DNA of 64,000 bases from Calderihabitans maritimus. GTDB taxonomy: Bacteria > Bacillota > KKC1 > Calderihabitantales > Calderihabitantaceae. Each line of letters starts with the position of its first letter. Position 1 is the first letter of the stretch. Shown piece after piece: positions 34,269 to 44,109 of the stretch. The stretch is from contig NZ_BDGJ01000042.1 in the NCBI RefSeq assembly GCF_002207765.1, positions 54,560-118,559 of the forward strand, read 5' to 3'. The translations under genes and the position numbers were made by a program. The notes below the pieces were generated by a model, which had not been told where the DNA came from, made no database searches, and saw only the letters and a list, made by a program, of their open reading frames with translations.

Positions 34269-36114
34269 TTCCAAAATCTTTAGTTGGCGAGGGCGCCTCA
34301 AGTTCCGGGTTTTAGCATTTAGCCTTATCATGTCCATTATTCCGCTACTGATTTTGGGCCTGCTTAACATTTCGGCGGCTCGTCTCAACTTAGAGTCGGC
34401 CATCCAGAGTCGGGAAATGGCTACTGCTCGGAAGATCGCCCGGGAAATTGAGGGTCAGATGCAGAAGATAGAAGAAAAATTAATGCTGACGGCCAATTCT
34501 TTCCACGTTCAACTATTGACGGCTGATTACAGGGAAAGGGAACGTCTCCTGTACACTATTCTCAAAGATACTTCCTCTCTGGAAGAGGTTAAATTGTGGG
34601 ACAACAGCGGAAAAGAACTGGCCCGCGTTTCCCGCCGCGAAGTGATTATCCAGGAGGATTTAGGAAATGTTGAAAAAACACCGGAATTTCGGACTGTTAT
34701 TCAGGACCGTCCTTATCACGGCCCGGTCGAGCTGGGGGAAGACGGCCGGCCGATGATAACCATTGCCGTACCGGTGAGGGACCTTAGCGGAACCAGGGTG
34801 GTGGGCGGTCTCGCCGCTCGGGTCAGTCTACGTAACGTGATGGATGCGGTATTGCAGATCCCGACGGGGAACGCCGGTTATGTGTTGGTTGTGGATCAGA
34901 CGGGAAGGCTTATCGGGCATACGGATTTCAGTGAGGTTCTGCGTAACCGGTCTGTACTGTCTTCTCTTTGCGTACAAGAACTGCTCAGCGGGACGGATCC
35001 GGCAAAGCTGCCGGTACCCCACCGTTACCGAACTTATACCGGTCTTGAAGTATTGGGAGTTTATGCTCCAGTAAATTCTCTGGGCTGGGGTGTCGTGATA
35101 GAAGAACCGGTCCACCAGGTTTTCACACCCATTCGTCAGATGGCGTTAAAACTGGGCCTTGCTACTCTGGTGGTGGCGCTGCTAGTGACCATTATCAGTG
35201 TTAGTTCAGCTTTGCGCTTCACCCGCCCCATTGAAATTCTGGAGGAGGGGGTCAAACGGGTCGGAGCCGGAGATTTAGACTATGTTATAGATTTTAAGTC
35301 CGAAGATGAAGTTGGACGGCTGGTTGCTGCCTTTAACCAGATGACCAGAGAACTTAAACAAAAGCGGGAGATGGAAGCAATGGTCGTCCAGGCTGACAAA
35401 TTGGCAGCAGTGGGTCTCCTTGCTTCCGGAGTGGCCCACGAGATCAACAATCCGCTGGCCAGCGTTGCGGCGTATAGTCAGGATTTACTGGAGCGTCTGG
35501 AGACCGAAAAAGCCGAAGAACTCTTGGAATCAGGAGAGCTTATCCATTACCTTACGGTGATAAAAGAACAGGTGGCCAGAGCGAAAAAGATTACCCAAAA
35601 CCTGTTGAACTTTGCTCGACAGAGTGAATGGCAGCCACAGGAATTATCTGTTAACTCCGTTATCGAGGATGCGCTCGCTTTATTGGAATATCAGTTTAAA
35701 CAGGCCGACATCGTAATCGAAAAAAAACTGGAGCCCCAGTTACCACCGGTACTGGCAGATCGTTTGCAGTTGCAACAAGTTTTTGTCAATCTCTTTCAAA
35801 ATGCCCTGGACGCTATGGACAAGTCCGGTCGCCTGACTATAAGTACTTCTCTGGAAGAAAACTATATTAAAGTAACAGTAAGCGATACTGGGTGCGGGAT
35901 TCCGGAGGAACAACTACCTAAGATATTTGATCCCTTTTTTACCACCAAGCCGGCAGGAGTGGGTACAGGGTTAGGACTTTCTATTTGTTACGGTATTATT
36001 TCCAGACTAAAAGGCCGGATCAAGGTTACCAGTCAAACCGGTAAGGGGACGACAGTGACCGTATGTCTACCTGTTAGCCGGGGGAAGGAGGGATTAAATG
36101 AAACGGCAAGTTAG
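34261..36114 (+). CDS. Membrane sensor histidine kinase
   Basis: About 617 aa. A transmembrane helix near residue 20-40, an extracytoplasmic double-Cache-like domain (about 45-290), a second helix (LATLVVALLVTIISVSSAL), HAMP, then HisKA with the phospho-accepting His in GVAHEINNPLAS and HATPase with DTGCGIPEEQLP and GTGLGLSIC. GTG at 34261 is spaced correctly from AAGGAG, overlapping the preceding stop; TTG at 34252 is an alternative. It is encoded between the binding protein and an NtrC-family regulator and should phosphorylate the latter. Confidence 0.93.
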   Translation: MINSKIFSWRGRLKFRVLAFSLIMSIIPLLILGLLNISAARLNLESAIQSREMATARKIAREIEGQMQKIEEKLMLTANSFHVQLLTADYRERERLLYTILKDTSSLEEVKLWDNSGKELARVSRREVIIQEDLGNVEKTPEFRTVIQDRPYHGPVELGEDGRPMITIAVPVRDLSGTRVVGGLAARVSLRNVMDAVLQIPTGNAGYVLVVDQTGRLIGHTDFSEVLRNRSVLSSLCVQELLSGTDPAKLPVPHRYRTYTGLEVLGVYAPVNSLGWGVVIEEPVHQVFTPIRQMALKLGLATLVVALLVTIISVSSALRFTRPIEILEEGVKRVGAGDLDYVIDFKSEDEVGRLVAAFNQMTRELKQKREMEAMVVQADKLAAVGLLASGVAHEINNPLASVAAYSQDLLERLETEKAEELLESGELIHYLTVIKEQVARAKKITQNLLNFARQSEWQPQELSVNSVIEDALALLEYQFKQADIVIEKKLEPQLPPVLADRLQLQQVFVNLFQNALDAMDKSGRLTISTSLEENYIKVTVSDTGCGIPEEQLPKIFDPFFTTKPAGVGTGLGLSICYGIISRLKGRIKVTSQTGKGTTVTVCLPVSRGKEGLNETAS

Positions 36115-37426
36115 GATTCTGATTGTGGACGATGAAGAAACCTTCCGGGACCTCTTGGTACGGCGTTTTCAGCGCAAGGGTTTCGCCGTAGTTGGTGCCG
36201 GATCGGGTTCAGAAGCCCTGGAACGGCTAGAGGAAGAGTTTTTTGACGTGGCTATTGTAGACCTTAAAATGCCCGGTATGGACGGTCTGGAGCTTTTAGA
36301 GAAGATCAAAGAGACCCAGCCGGAAACCCAGGTGTTGATGCTGACTGGCCACGGCACTATTGAAACGGCCATTCGGGCGATGAAACTGGGTGCCTACGAC
36401 TATCTAACCAAGCCCTGTAACCTGGAAGAATTGGAAATCCTGATAGAAAAAGCTGTTGAGAAAAGAAAATTGCTGGGACAAAACAAAGGTTTACAGCAGG
36501 CCTTGAATAGAAATCTAGGTTTCCGCCGGATCATCGGCGAAAGCGAGAAAATTCGCCGGCTGCAGGAGATGGTGAGAAAAGTGGCCGCGTCCCCTTCACC
36601 GGTCCTCATTGAAGGAGAAAGCGGTACCGGAAAGGAACTCATTGCCGAAGCTCTACATGGGTGGAGCCCTAGGGCGGGACGGCCGTTCATTGTGGTCAAT
36701 TGTGGGGCCCTACCGGCACACTTGCTGGAAAGCGAGCTATTCGGTCACGAGAAAGGAGCCTTCACGGGTGCTGTCATGCAAAAGAAAGGCCTGGTGGAGG
36801 CAGCCGACAGCGGAACCCTCTTTCTTGATGAGATTGGCGAGCTAGATCCTCAATTACAGGTAAAACTCCTGCGCTTTTTAGAGACCGGAGAATTCAGGCG
36901 GGTAGGGGACAACCGGCTACGTTATGTTGATGTGCGGGTGGTGGCGGCTACCAACCGGCGGCTTGAAGAAGAGATTCGGCAGGGCCGTTTCCGGGAAGAC
37001 CTTTATTACCGGCTTAATGTTTTCAAGCTGGTGGTACCGCCTTTACGGGAGCGTAAGGAGGATATCCCCCTGCTGGTTGACTATTTTATTACTAAGTTTG
37101 CCGGAGAGGAAAGGAAGCTTCGCTTAGACGAGGAAGCGATGCGGGCCCTGATGGCTTACGATTTTCCGGGCAATGTGCGGGAACTGGCTCACATGGTGGA
37201 AAGAGGAGTTCTCTTGGCTTCGGGGAGTGTCATTAAAAAAGAAGATCTTTTCAATGAAAATAATGAGGCTATTTCGGTTGGCATGACGCTTGAGGAGGTA
37301 GAAAAAAGACATATTGCTGCCACCCTTAGAAGTGTTAACGGCAACAGGGCAAAAGCAGCCCGTTTACTGGGGATTAGTGTTCGGAATCTCTATCGCAAAA
37401 TCCAGGCCTATAATTTGGATGAATGA
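36098..37426 (+). CDS. NtrC-family sigma-54-dependent response regulator
   Basis: A 442-aa regulator with receiver (Asp in VAIVDLKMPG), AAA+ domain (Walker A GESGTGKE, the sigma-54 contact loop EKGAFTGA, Walker B GTLFLDEIGEL) and a Fis-type helix-turn-helix at the C-terminus (NRAKAARLLGISVRNLYRK). ATG at 36098 overlaps the kinase gene. It activates RNA polymerase with sigma-54. A matching -24/-12 promoter and dyad sites lie directly downstream, before the molybdoenzyme operon, so that operon is the evident target. Confidence 0.95.
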   Translation: MKRQVRILIVDDEETFRDLLVRRFQRKGFAVVGAGSGSEALERLEEEFFDVAIVDLKMPGMDGLELLEKIKETQPETQVLMLTGHGTIETAIRAMKLGAYDYLTKPCNLEELEILIEKAVEKRKLLGQNKGLQQALNRNLGFRRIIGESEKIRRLQEMVRKVAASPSPVLIEGESGTGKELIAEALHGWSPRAGRPFIVVNCGALPAHLLESELFGHEKGAFTGAVMQKKGLVEAADSGTLFLDEIGELDPQLQVKLLRFLETGEFRRVGDNRLRYVDVRVVAATNRRLEEEIRQGRFREDLYYRLNVFKLVVPPLRERKEDIPLLVDYFITKFAGEERKLRLDEEAMRALMAYDFPGNVRELAHMVERGVLLASGSVIKKEDLFNENNEAISVGMTLEEVEKRHIAATLRSVNGNRAKAARLLGISVRNLYRKIQAYNLDE

Positions 37427-37434
37427 TGACGAAG

Positions 37435-37477
37435 CAGTGACATTTTGTCACCACGTAAGGACAAAATGTCACTGCTA
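37435..37477. promoter_or_regulatory. Long inverted repeat, candidate activator-binding sites
   Basis: AGCAGTGACATTTTGTC and its exact complement GACAAAATGTCACTGCT flank a ten-base spacer. The left arm extended by AC also contains the shorter dyad GTGACATTTTGTCAC. It lies about 85-125 bp upstream of the sigma-54 promoter, where enhancer sites of NtrC-type activators are expected. It could also act as a hairpin after the regulator gene. Confidence 0.65.
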
Positions 37478-37529
37478 TGGAAGAGGAATAAAATGATTGA
37501 TTAAGCTCAAATCGTTGACTTTTCAGGGC

Positions 37530-37559
37530 ACCGGTTAATTAACCGGTGATTTATTTTTG
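37530..37559 (+). terminator. Palindrome with T-rich tail after the regulator gene
   Basis: CACCGGTTAATTAACCGGTG at 37530-37549 is a perfect 20-bp palindrome followed by ATTTATTTTT. It may end the regulator transcript, or bind a protein between the enhancer and the promoter. Confidence 0.55.
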
Positions 37560-37576
37560 TTGGCACCTGTTTTGCT
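37560..37576 (+). promoter_or_regulatory. Sigma-54 (-24/-12) promoter
   Basis: TTGGCACCTGTTTTGCT has the invariant GG (37562-37563) and GC (37574-37575) separated by ten bases. It is about 55 bp upstream of the first gene of the molybdoenzyme operon and just downstream of an NtrC-family regulator. Confidence 0.85.
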
Positions 37577-37632
37577 ACTTTACACAATCCCGGAGTAGCT
37601 AGTTACAAATTTCACGGAAAGGAGGAGACAAG

Positions 37633-38343
37633 ATGGGCGGTATAAGCAGAAGGGAGTTTTTTAGTGGACTGAAGGTTGCTCTGGCCGGAGAAAAAGGTGG
37701 TAACGGCGGGAGTCCTAGATGGGCTATGGTCATTGACCTCAGCAAATGTATTGGATGCCATGCTTGTACAGTTGCCTGCAAGGCAGAAAACCGTACGCCG
37801 CCGGGGGTAACCTACAATGTTGTGGTGGAGGAAGAGCAGGGTAGGTTCCCTAATGTAGTCAGGACTAACCTGCCGCGCCCTTGTATGCAGTGTGACCGGC
37901 CACCCTGTGCCCAGGTTTGCCCGGTGCAGGCTACCTATAAGCTGGAGAACGGTATTACTGCCGTGGACTATGAACGCTGTATTGGCTGCCGATACTGTAT
38001 CGTGAATTGTCCTTACGGAGCCCGCTATTTTGATTTTGGTGACAGTTACGATCAGGAAATGGTGGGCTACTCTGCGGCGCAGGCCCATGAATGGGGGATG
38101 AACTGGGGCAAGCGGACAAAAGGAAAAATTCCGACCGGGATTGTGCGCAAATGCACTTTTTGCTACCACCGGTTGGAACGGGGAGAAGAGCCGGCTTGCG
38201 TAGAAACTTGCCCCGGCGATGCCCGATTTTTCGGCGACCTGAATGATCCCCACAGTACCGTGGCTAAACTGGCTGCCAGTCCGCGAGCTTTTCGTCTTAA
38301 AGAGGAACTAGGTACCCATCCCCGGGTTATCTATCTGAAGTGA
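37633..38343 (+). CDS. 4Fe-4S electron-transfer subunit (TtrB/SrdB/PsrB type)
   Basis: A 236-aa subunit with four ferredoxin cysteine groups (CIGCHACTVAC, CMQCDRPPCAQVCP, CIGCRYCIVNCP and CTFCYHRLERGEEPACVETCP), the four-cluster pattern of DMSO reductase-family B subunits. The N-terminus has ISRREFF, a remnant or short Tat-like motif without a clear hydrophobic region. ATG at 37633 follows AAAGGAGGAG. Gene order B-C-A after a two-component system parallels ttrRS-ttrBCA (tetrathionate) and srdBCA (selenate). It passes electrons from the membrane subunit to the catalytic subunit outside the membrane. Confidence 0.92.
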   Translation: MGGISRREFFSGLKVALAGEKGGNGGSPRWAMVIDLSKCIGCHACTVACKAENRTPPGVTYNVVVEEEQGRFPNVVRTNLPRPCMQCDRPPCAQVCPVQATYKLENGITAVDYERCIGCRYCIVNCPYGARYFDFGDSYDQEMVGYSAAQAHEWGMNWGKRTKGKIPTGIVRKCTFCYHRLERGEEPACVETCPGDARFFGDLNDPHSTVAKLAASPRAFRLKEELGTHPRVIYLK

Positions 38344-38366
38344 ATTGAATTAGGGAGGTGTTTACG

Positions 38367-39680
38367 GTGAGTAGTCCTACAAATTCTTCCATATTGGTTC
38401 ATAAGAATGAGACTGAAGCGGACAGAGTCGTTTCACCCCGGGTTTCTAGAGGGGGTGCCTTGGTCTGGTACGGGCTTCTTGTCCTGGCCATGGTGGCGGG
38501 GGTCGTTGCTTTTATCATCCGGGCCAAAGAGGGCTTGGCCAGCACAGGTCTGACGACCATTACTCCTTGGGGGACCTGGGTGGCTTTTTATATTTACTTT
38601 GTTGGGATGAGTGCAGGGGCTTTCTTGCTATCTACCTTTATCCATGTGTTTGGCATGGAACGTTTTCATAAAGTGGGACGGGAAGCCCTGCTGGTGGCCA
38701 TAATCAGTATGGTCCTAGCTCTTACCTTTATTCTTCTCGATCTTGGCCGGATGGAAAGATTTTGGCATGTTCTGTGGTATTTTAACCCCACTAGTGTTTT
38801 GGCCTGGGAAGTCCGGTTCTATGTTATTTATATCTTATTGCTGGCAGCGGAGTTGTATTTTTCTATGCGACAGGATTTAATTCGTGCCTCTCGCGGAACG
38901 GGCTGGGCGGCTCGCGTAGCGGCGGTCTGCACCCTGGGAAGCAAAGACTTAAGCGAGGAGTCTGTAAAGCGCGACCATCGCATTTTGAAGGTGTTGGGTG
39001 CCATTGGGATTCCCATCGCAATTTTTGGTGTCCATGGGGGTACCGGAGCCCTCTTTGCGGTGGCGAAAGCCCGCCCTTACCTGAACAGTGCTCTGTTGCC
39101 GGTCGTTTTCATCGTATCGGCGCTGGTATCCGGGACTGCCTTGTTAATTGCTTCTTATACCATCCGGAAAAAAGTTTCCGGCCAAATACCGGACCGGGAA
39201 ATGCTGAAATCCCTAGGTGGTCTGCTAGCGCTATTTCTTTCAATTGACCTCGGTCTCGAGTTTTATGAATTTCTTATTGGTGCCTACGGGCTTGAGGCTA
39301 CTGAATTGGCCACCCTCAAAACCATTTTTGCCGGGCAGTTTGCCTGGTCCTTTTGGGGTATCCAAATGCTGGTCGGGGCCGTTATCCCGTTGGCCATTCT
39401 AGCTTATCCTAGAACTAGAAATTCTCCCGCGGCCATTGCTGCTGCGGCAATCATGGTAGTCATCGGTATTGTGGCGGTCCGGTTCCATATTGTTTTACCT
39501 TCCTTGATTGTGCCAGTAATGGAAGGACTGCCGGAAGGTTATTATCTCCCCACCTGGGTTGAGCTGGCAAGTAGTCTTGGGGTGATTGCTTTCGGATTAT
39601 TCCTTTACAGTTTGGCGGTAACGGGGCTCCCCATTGACGTGCGGCAAGAAATTGATAAAGGGGTGAAGGAAAATGAGTAA
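38367..39680 (+). CDS. NrfD/TtrC-type membrane quinol-oxidising subunit
   Basis: About 437 aa with roughly ten transmembrane helices of the NrfD/PsrC family, beginning after a short hydrophilic N-terminus (ALVWYGLLVLAMVAGVVAF is helix 1). ATPWGTW-like sequence (TITPWGTWVAFYIYF) is the typical quinone-site region. GTG at 38367 has GGGAGGTG upstream; the GTG at 38358 overlaps it. It should oxidise menaquinol and feed the ferredoxin subunit. Confidence 0.9.
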   Translation: MSSPTNSSILVHKNETEADRVVSPRVSRGGALVWYGLLVLAMVAGVVAFIIRAKEGLASTGLTTITPWGTWVAFYIYFVGMSAGAFLLSTFIHVFGMERFHKVGREALLVAIISMVLALTFILLDLGRMERFWHVLWYFNPTSVLAWEVRFYVIYILLLAAELYFSMRQDLIRASRGTGWAARVAAVCTLGSKDLSEESVKRDHRILKVLGAIGIPIAIFGVHGGTGALFAVAKARPYLNSALLPVVFIVSALVSGTALLIASYTIRKKVSGQIPDREMLKSLGGLLALFLSIDLGLEFYEFLIGAYGLEATELATLKTIFAGQFAWSFWGIQMLVGAVIPLAILAYPRTRNSPAAIAAAAIMVVIGIVAVRFHIVLPSLIVPVMEGLPEGYYLPTWVELASSLGVIAFGLFLYSLAVTGLPIDVRQEIDKGVKENE

Positions 39681-42600
39681 ACAGGACAAAAGTTGTGAAA
39701 AGGCTGTTAAGAAGATTAGCCGCCGGAATTTTATTAAGGGGACAATGGCAGCAGGTGGGATGGTTGCCCTAGAGCCCCTGATAACCGGAACTGTTTTACC
39801 TCCTATCGAAAAACTTTGGCTGAATGATCCCCATGGGGTGGGCGATGATTTTGAGGACTACGGGGCAGAGGATGTCATTTATACCACCTGTGAGCAGTGT
39901 AACACTCACTGTACCCTCAAGGCAGTGATCGCTCCTGCATCGGGTGATGGTCCGTACACTTCGATTATTCGTAAACTGGCGGGAAACCCGTACAGTCCTC
40001 TGAATATGGTTCCTTTCGGAGCAATCCCCTACGATACTCCGGTGAAAGAGGCTGCAAAAGGCCAGGGAGAAGTAGCGCGGGTTGGTCGCGCTTTTCGCGG
40101 GGGGCGCATATGCCTTAAGGGACAGGCCGGCATTCAGACGGCCTATGACGCCTTACGGGTAACCAAACCTTTGAAGCGGGTAGGCCCGCGGGGTAGCGGC
40201 AAATGGCAAACTATTTCTTGGGAGCAGGCTATCGACGAAATTGTTAATGGTGCTCCTGACCTGGGAACCCCGGGATTGAAGGATATCTGGGCCTTTGTCC
40301 CGGAGAAACCCGTGATGGCCGATTGGGAAAAGGTTCAAAAAGGAGAAATGAGCCAGGAGGAGTTTGATAAAAAATACCGGGACGTCCTCATTGACACGCG
40401 CCACCCTGACCTGGGGCCAAAGGCCAACCAGGTGGTTAGTTTGTTCGGAGACCGGCGGGATTTCTTTCAGAAACGGTTTTGGAAACAGACCATGGGCAGT
40501 ATTAATACCATCCACCATGGGGGTATTTGTGGGGTCAGCGGGGTGATGGGTAATATCCGGTCCTTTAACAGCCCCAAGCCCAAAAAACGAATGTATGCTG
40601 ACATTGATAACGCGGAATTTTTGATTGTCTGGGGGACGAACCCGTTGGTGGCCAATAAGGGTCCCACCTGGCTGGCGCCGAAAATCACCAATGCCCTCAA
40701 ACGGGGCATGAAGCTGGCCGTGGTGGACCCCCGGATGAGCAAGATTGCGGAAAAGGCTCACCTTTGGGTGCCTATCTACCCAGGAACTGACGGTGCATTG
40801 GCCCTGGCCATGGCTCGCTGGATTATCGAAAACAATCGTTATGACCGGCGGTATTTGACCAATCCCAACCGGCAGGCGGCGGCGGAAGACGGTGAACCAA
40901 CCTGGAGCGATGCTACCCATTTGGTTAACCTGAGCGACCCGAAGCGGCCCAAGCTGCGGGCCAGTGACCTGGGTATCGGTAACAAGGATCAGTTGGTGGT
41001 GTTGGAGAACGGCCGCCCGGTTCCCCATGATAAGGCTAAGGAGGGTCAGTTGGAAGTAGATACGGAAATCAACGGTATCCGCGTTAAGTCTGTTTTTACC
41101 CTTTTCAAAGAACGGGTGATGGAATATACTTTAGAGGAGTATGCCCGTATCTGCCGGATTGAGGTGGAACAAATTGTGGAACTGGCCCGAGAGTTTACTT
41201 CCCATGGCAAAAAGGCGGCCATCATTTCCTACCGTGGTCCTGCCATGCATGTGAACGGATTTTATAACTTAAGGGCTATCAACTGCCTTAATCACCTTAT
41301 CGGTAATTACGATTGGAAAGGGGGTAGCATTACCACCGGAGCCAAGTTCAAGTTGTTTAACGGGCGCTACGATGTACTTAAGGTTCCCAACGGGTTTAAA
41401 GCCTGGGGGATTCCGCTAGACCGGACGAAAAAAGCCTATGAAAAGACCTCCCTGTTTAAACGAGACGGCTATCCGGCCAAAAGGCCCTGGTTTCAGTTTT
41501 CAGCTAATCTAACCCAGGAAGTGCTGCCGAGCGCTGCCGACGGTTATCCCTATCCCATTAAAGCCTTGTTCATACACCGAATTTCGCCGGTCGTCTCGGC
41601 TCCTTTGGGACAGGAGCAGGTGGAAATACTGAAGAATACCAATATCATTCCGCTCATAGTAGCTTCCGATGTGGTCATCGGGGAAACTTCTATGTATGCC
41701 GACTATATTCTACCTGATTGCACTTATCTGGAGAGGTGGGGTTTAGAAGTCATTTATCCCAATTTCGAGTTGAAAGAATCCCATATCCAGCAGCCCGTGA
41801 CCAGAGTTTATCCGGAGGTCCGCCAGGCAGAGGATGTCCTCATTGATATTGCCAAAAAGATGGGCTTGCCGGGAGTGGGGGACAATGCCTTTCCGGACGG
41901 CAGTCCGTTGAACAGAGCGGAAGACTTCTATCTCAAGGTAGTGGCCAACATTGCCTATGACGGGAAGGAGCCGGTGCCGGACGCTGATGACGAGGAACTG
42001 GCTATTTTCGAAAAGGCCCGCCGCAAGGCTCTAGGAAAGTTTTTTGATTTAGAGGCCTGGAAGAGGGCAGTGAAGCCGGAGGAATGGCGCAAGGTGGTCT
42101 ATGTTCTAAACCGGGGCGGGCGTTTTGAGGCTAGAGGCAACGAATATGACGGACCTTATTTAAAATATAAATTGGCCTCCGAGGTTAACTTCTACAATGA
42201 AAAATTAGCCGGGGCCAAGAACTCCTACGATGGGAAGTTCTTTGACGGTTTGCCTAAGGTGGCTGAAGTGACTTTTTACAACGGTAAAAAGGTGGATGAT
42301 CCCTATCCCCTGGTATTAATTAACTGGAAAAGTGCCTATACGGGCACTCACCGCAATATCAGCGATGTCTGGCTGAGAGAAATTGAGGCGGAAAACCTGC
42401 TTTGGATAAATCCTGAGGATGCTCGCCAGCGAGGAATTAAGAGCGGTGCTAAGGTGAAGATAAGGTCGGCTAATTCTGAAGTTACTGCCACAGCGCTGGT
42501 AACTGCCAGAATTAGACCAGGGGTGGTCGGTGCGGCCTTTAGTTACGGACATTTTGCCTACGGATCCCGGCCGGTAGAGATTGACGGTGTCAAACAAGCA

Positions 42601-42795
42601 TACGCTACTCCGTACGGTCATACCAGCGGTATGGCCGGTACTCCGGGCACCGGTTATGCCCTGGGAAGAGGAACTGGTTTCCCGGTCAATTACTTGTTAA
42701 GGAGGGACGAAGCACTCAGTTATGGTGCTCAGTCTGACCCTGTCGGCGGGGGAGCGGCTCAGTTGGATACGAGAGTTGAAGTGTTAAAAGCCTAA
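39673..42795 (+). CDS. Molybdopterin oxidoreductase catalytic subunit (TtrA/SrdA/ArrA-like)
   Basis: A 1040-aa protein with a Tat signal ([18 protein letters not shown]), a 4Fe-4S site (CEQCNTHC and a later CLKGQAG) and the bis-MGD domains of the DMSO reductase superfamily. The likely molybdenum ligand is the Cys in [10 protein letters not shown]. No in-frame UGA is needed. Its length and B-C-A operon fit tetrathionate, selenate or arsenate reductases; the substrate cannot be told from sequence alone. ATG at 39673 overlaps the NrfD stop. It is exported folded by Tat, and a TatA gene follows 26 bp downstream. Confidence 0.9.
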   Translation: MSKQDKSCEKAVKKISRRNFIKGTMAAGGMVALEPLITGTVLPPIEKLWLNDPHGVGDDFEDYGAEDVIYTTCEQCNTHCTLKAVIAPASGDGPYTSIIRKLAGNPYSPLNMVPFGAIPYDTPVKEAAKGQGEVARVGRAFRGGRICLKGQAGIQTAYDALRVTKPLKRVGPRGSGKWQTISWEQAIDEIVNGAPDLGTPGLKDIWAFVPEKPVMADWEKVQKGEMSQEEFDKKYRDVLIDTRHPDLGPKANQVVSLFGDRRDFFQKRFWKQTMGSINTIHHGGICGVSGVMGNIRSFNSPKPKKRMYADIDNAEFLIVWGTNPLVANKGPTWLAPKITNALKRGMKLAVVDPRMSKIAEKAHLWVPIYPGTDGALALAMARWIIENNRYDRRYLTNPNRQAAAEDGEPTWSDATHLVNLSDPKRPKLRASDLGIGNKDQLVVLENGRPVPHDKAKEGQLEVDTEINGIRVKSVFTLFKERVMEYTLEEYARICRIEVEQIVELAREFTSHGKKAAIISYRGPAMHVNGFYNLRAINCLNHLIGNYDWKGGSITTGAKFKLFNGRYDVLKVPNGFKAWGIPLDRTKKAYEKTSLFKRDGYPAKRPWFQFSANLTQEVLPSAADGYPYPIKALFIHRISPVVSAPLGQEQVEILKNTNIIPLIVASDVVIGETSMYADYILPDCTYLERWGLEVIYPNFELKESHIQQPVTRVYPEVRQAEDVLIDIAKKMGLPGVGDNAFPDGSPLNRAEDFYLKVVANIAYDGKEPVPDADDEELAIFEKARRKALGKFFDLEAWKRAVKPEEWRKVVYVLNRGGRFEARGNEYDGPYLKYKLASEVNFYNEKLAGAKNSYDGKFFDGLPKVAEVTFYNGKKVDDPYPLVLINWKSAYTGTHRNISDVWLREIEAENLLWINPEDARQRGIKSGAKVKIRSANSEVTATALVTARIRPGVVGAAFSYGHFAYGSRPVEIDGVKQAYATPYGHTSGMAGTPGTGYALGRGTGFPVNYLLRRDEALSYGAQSDPVGGGAAQLDTRVEVLKA

Positions 42796-42820
42796 AAATA
42801 AAAGAAGGAGAATGATAACT

Positions 42821-43018
42821 ATGTTCGGTTTCTTACCAAGTATAGGGGTGCCCGAGCTGATTCTGATATTGGTATTGGCGTTGATCATTTTCGGTCCGGG
42901 GAAGTTGCCGGAAGTCGGTAGGTCCCTGGGTAAATCCATCAGGGAATTTAGGAATGCTTCCAAAGAGATTAAAGAAGAGATCACTGCGGAATTAGAACCG
43001 CAGCAGAAGAACAAATAA
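42821..43018 (+). CDS. tatA: TatA-family translocase protein (first copy)
   Basis: A 65-aa protein with N-terminal helix [20 protein letters not shown], the [17 protein letters not shown] amphipathic region and a charged tail. ATG at 42821 is spaced from AAGGAG and matches the start of its paralogue at 43132-43314. It assembles the Tat pore for folded, cofactor-bearing proteins. It is the last gene of the sigma-54 operon, so pore supply is tied to the exported reductase. Confidence 0.92.
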   Translation: MFGFLPSIGVPELILILVLALIIFGPGKLPEVGRSLGKSIREFRNASKEIKEEITAELEPQQKNK

Positions 43019-43024
43019 CATTCG

Positions 43025-43052
43025 AGGGTGTGCCCGTAATGGGCACACCCTT
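43025..43052 (+). terminator. Terminator after the first tatA
   Basis: GGGTGTGCCC and GGGCACACCC flank a short loop and are followed by TTTG. Confidence 0.8.
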
Positions 43053-43102
43053 TGAAAAATGAAAAGAGGTGAACTCCGGTTTTACACAACCAGAGCTAAA
43101 GG

Positions 43103-43137
43103 CTAAGCCCACCAAAAATGTGGGCTTAGTTTTATTC
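43103..43137. terminator. Terminator between the converging tatA genes
   Basis: CTAAGCCCAC and GTGGGCTTAG form a 10-bp stem followed on the plus strand by TTTTATT. It sits at the 3' end of the minus-strand tatA. Confidence 0.75.
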
Positions 43138-43314
43138 CTTTACCGTACTTTCCAGTTCTTCCTTGACTTCGCTGGTGGCTTTTTTGAACTCCCGGATGCT
43201 TTTACCAATGGCCCGGCCTACTTCAGGCAGTTTGCCGGGGCCAAAGATGACGAGGGCAAGGACCAAGATTAAAATCAGTTCCGGGACTCCGATATTCGGT
43301 AAAAGGCCAAACAT
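43132..43314 (-). CDS. tatA: TatA-family translocase protein (second copy)
   Basis: A 60-aa paralogue of the first TatA with nearly the same N-terminal helix ([20 protein letters not shown]) and a charged tail. The ATG at 43314 has GGGGGGAAAAG upstream. It lies just downstream of the second molybdoenzyme operon and reads in the same direction. Having one tatA per molybdoenzyme operon suggests dedicated pores or simple duplication; no tatC is present in the window. Confidence 0.92.
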   Translation of the reverse strand: MFGLLPNIGVPELILILVLALVIFGPGKLPEVGRAIGKSIREFKKATSEVKEELESTVKE

Positions 43315-43437
43315 TATCTTTTCCCCCCTCTGTTAGGATAATTAAGGACAACTGCTTCAGGAATTCTCTATCTTTTTGATAAAACGGTTAATGACGTTTA
43401 TGATGAGCGGGTTGAAAATGTTTTATCAACTCTTTTT

Positions 43438-44109
43438 TCAAGCACTTTTCTTGATATCTACACCTGTGTCACGGTTGAATTCTTGCATAAACCATTTTTC
43501 GTGGTGGCTTTTAGCAAACTCTTCTGATACGTATCCACTAATCATACCGTTAATTGATTCCTTGGAACCGGGATGCAAGAGTGCTAAATAAGCGTGGCCA
43601 ATAATAACTGCTCCCATCACCAGGGCAAATAAATCATGAATGGGGTACATCCATTGCACAACTTCCCTGGGAAAAAGATGATCTTGCCACATGATTAATC
43701 CGGTAACCGCCAGGATAATAGAGCCAAAGATGGTGAGCATGGAATTAATTTTTTCTCCTGCATTAAATTTACCTTGGGGAGGTAATTCAGCACCCAACCC
43801 AAAAAACTCCCTGGCAAATCCCATTACAAATTTTACGTCATCCTTATCCCAGGTGAAAACATCTTTCAACCAGCGGAAGGTAGACTTGGGCGTACCCAGT
43901 AATAACACTAAGGGTGTACCAATCGCAAAGGGTATGGCCATGAACCTGTGAATCATACGGGCTGTTTGAATCCCAGAAACCCCCAGTATGTTCCCAAGTT
44001 TCATAGAGAATAAAGCCAGACCGGTCAGTAATAAGGTTAAAAATGAAACTGTATGGACCCAGTGAGCTATTCTTTCCGCTTTGTTAAATCGCAATACCTT
44101 ACCCTTCAT
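43438..44109 (-). CDS. Cytochrome b-type membrane subunit (FdnI-like)
   Basis: A 223-aa protein with four hydrophobic helices and His residues placed for two haems (ERIAHWVHTVSF near the N-terminus, HRFMAIPFA, then PIHDLFALVMGAVIIGHAYLAL towards the C-terminus). It is the quinone-linked gamma subunit type of formate dehydrogenase and related enzymes. Its start overlaps the stop of the ferredoxin subunit by 11 bases. It links the second molybdoenzyme to the menaquinone pool. Confidence 0.88.
   Translation of the reverse strand: MKGKVLRFNKAERIAHWVHTVSFLTLLLTGLALFSMKLGNILGVSGIQTARMIHRFMAIPFAIGTPLVLLLGTPKSTFRWLKDVFTWDKDDVKFVMGFAREFFGLGAELPPQGKFNAGEKINSMLTIFGSIILAVTGLIMWQDHLFPREVVQWMYPIHDLFALVMGAVIIGHAYLALLHPGSKESINGMISGYVSEEFAKSHHEKWFMQEFNRDTGVDIKKSA

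Noticed and set aside
37612..38253. A long minus-strand frame opposite the ferredoxin subunit
   Set aside because: It mirrors codon structure of the real gene, has no ribosome site and no protein-like motifs.
40153..41028. A 291-aa minus-strand frame opposite the molybdenum reductase
   Set aside because: Shadow of a long GC-rich coding frame on the other strand; no start signal and an unlikely composition.
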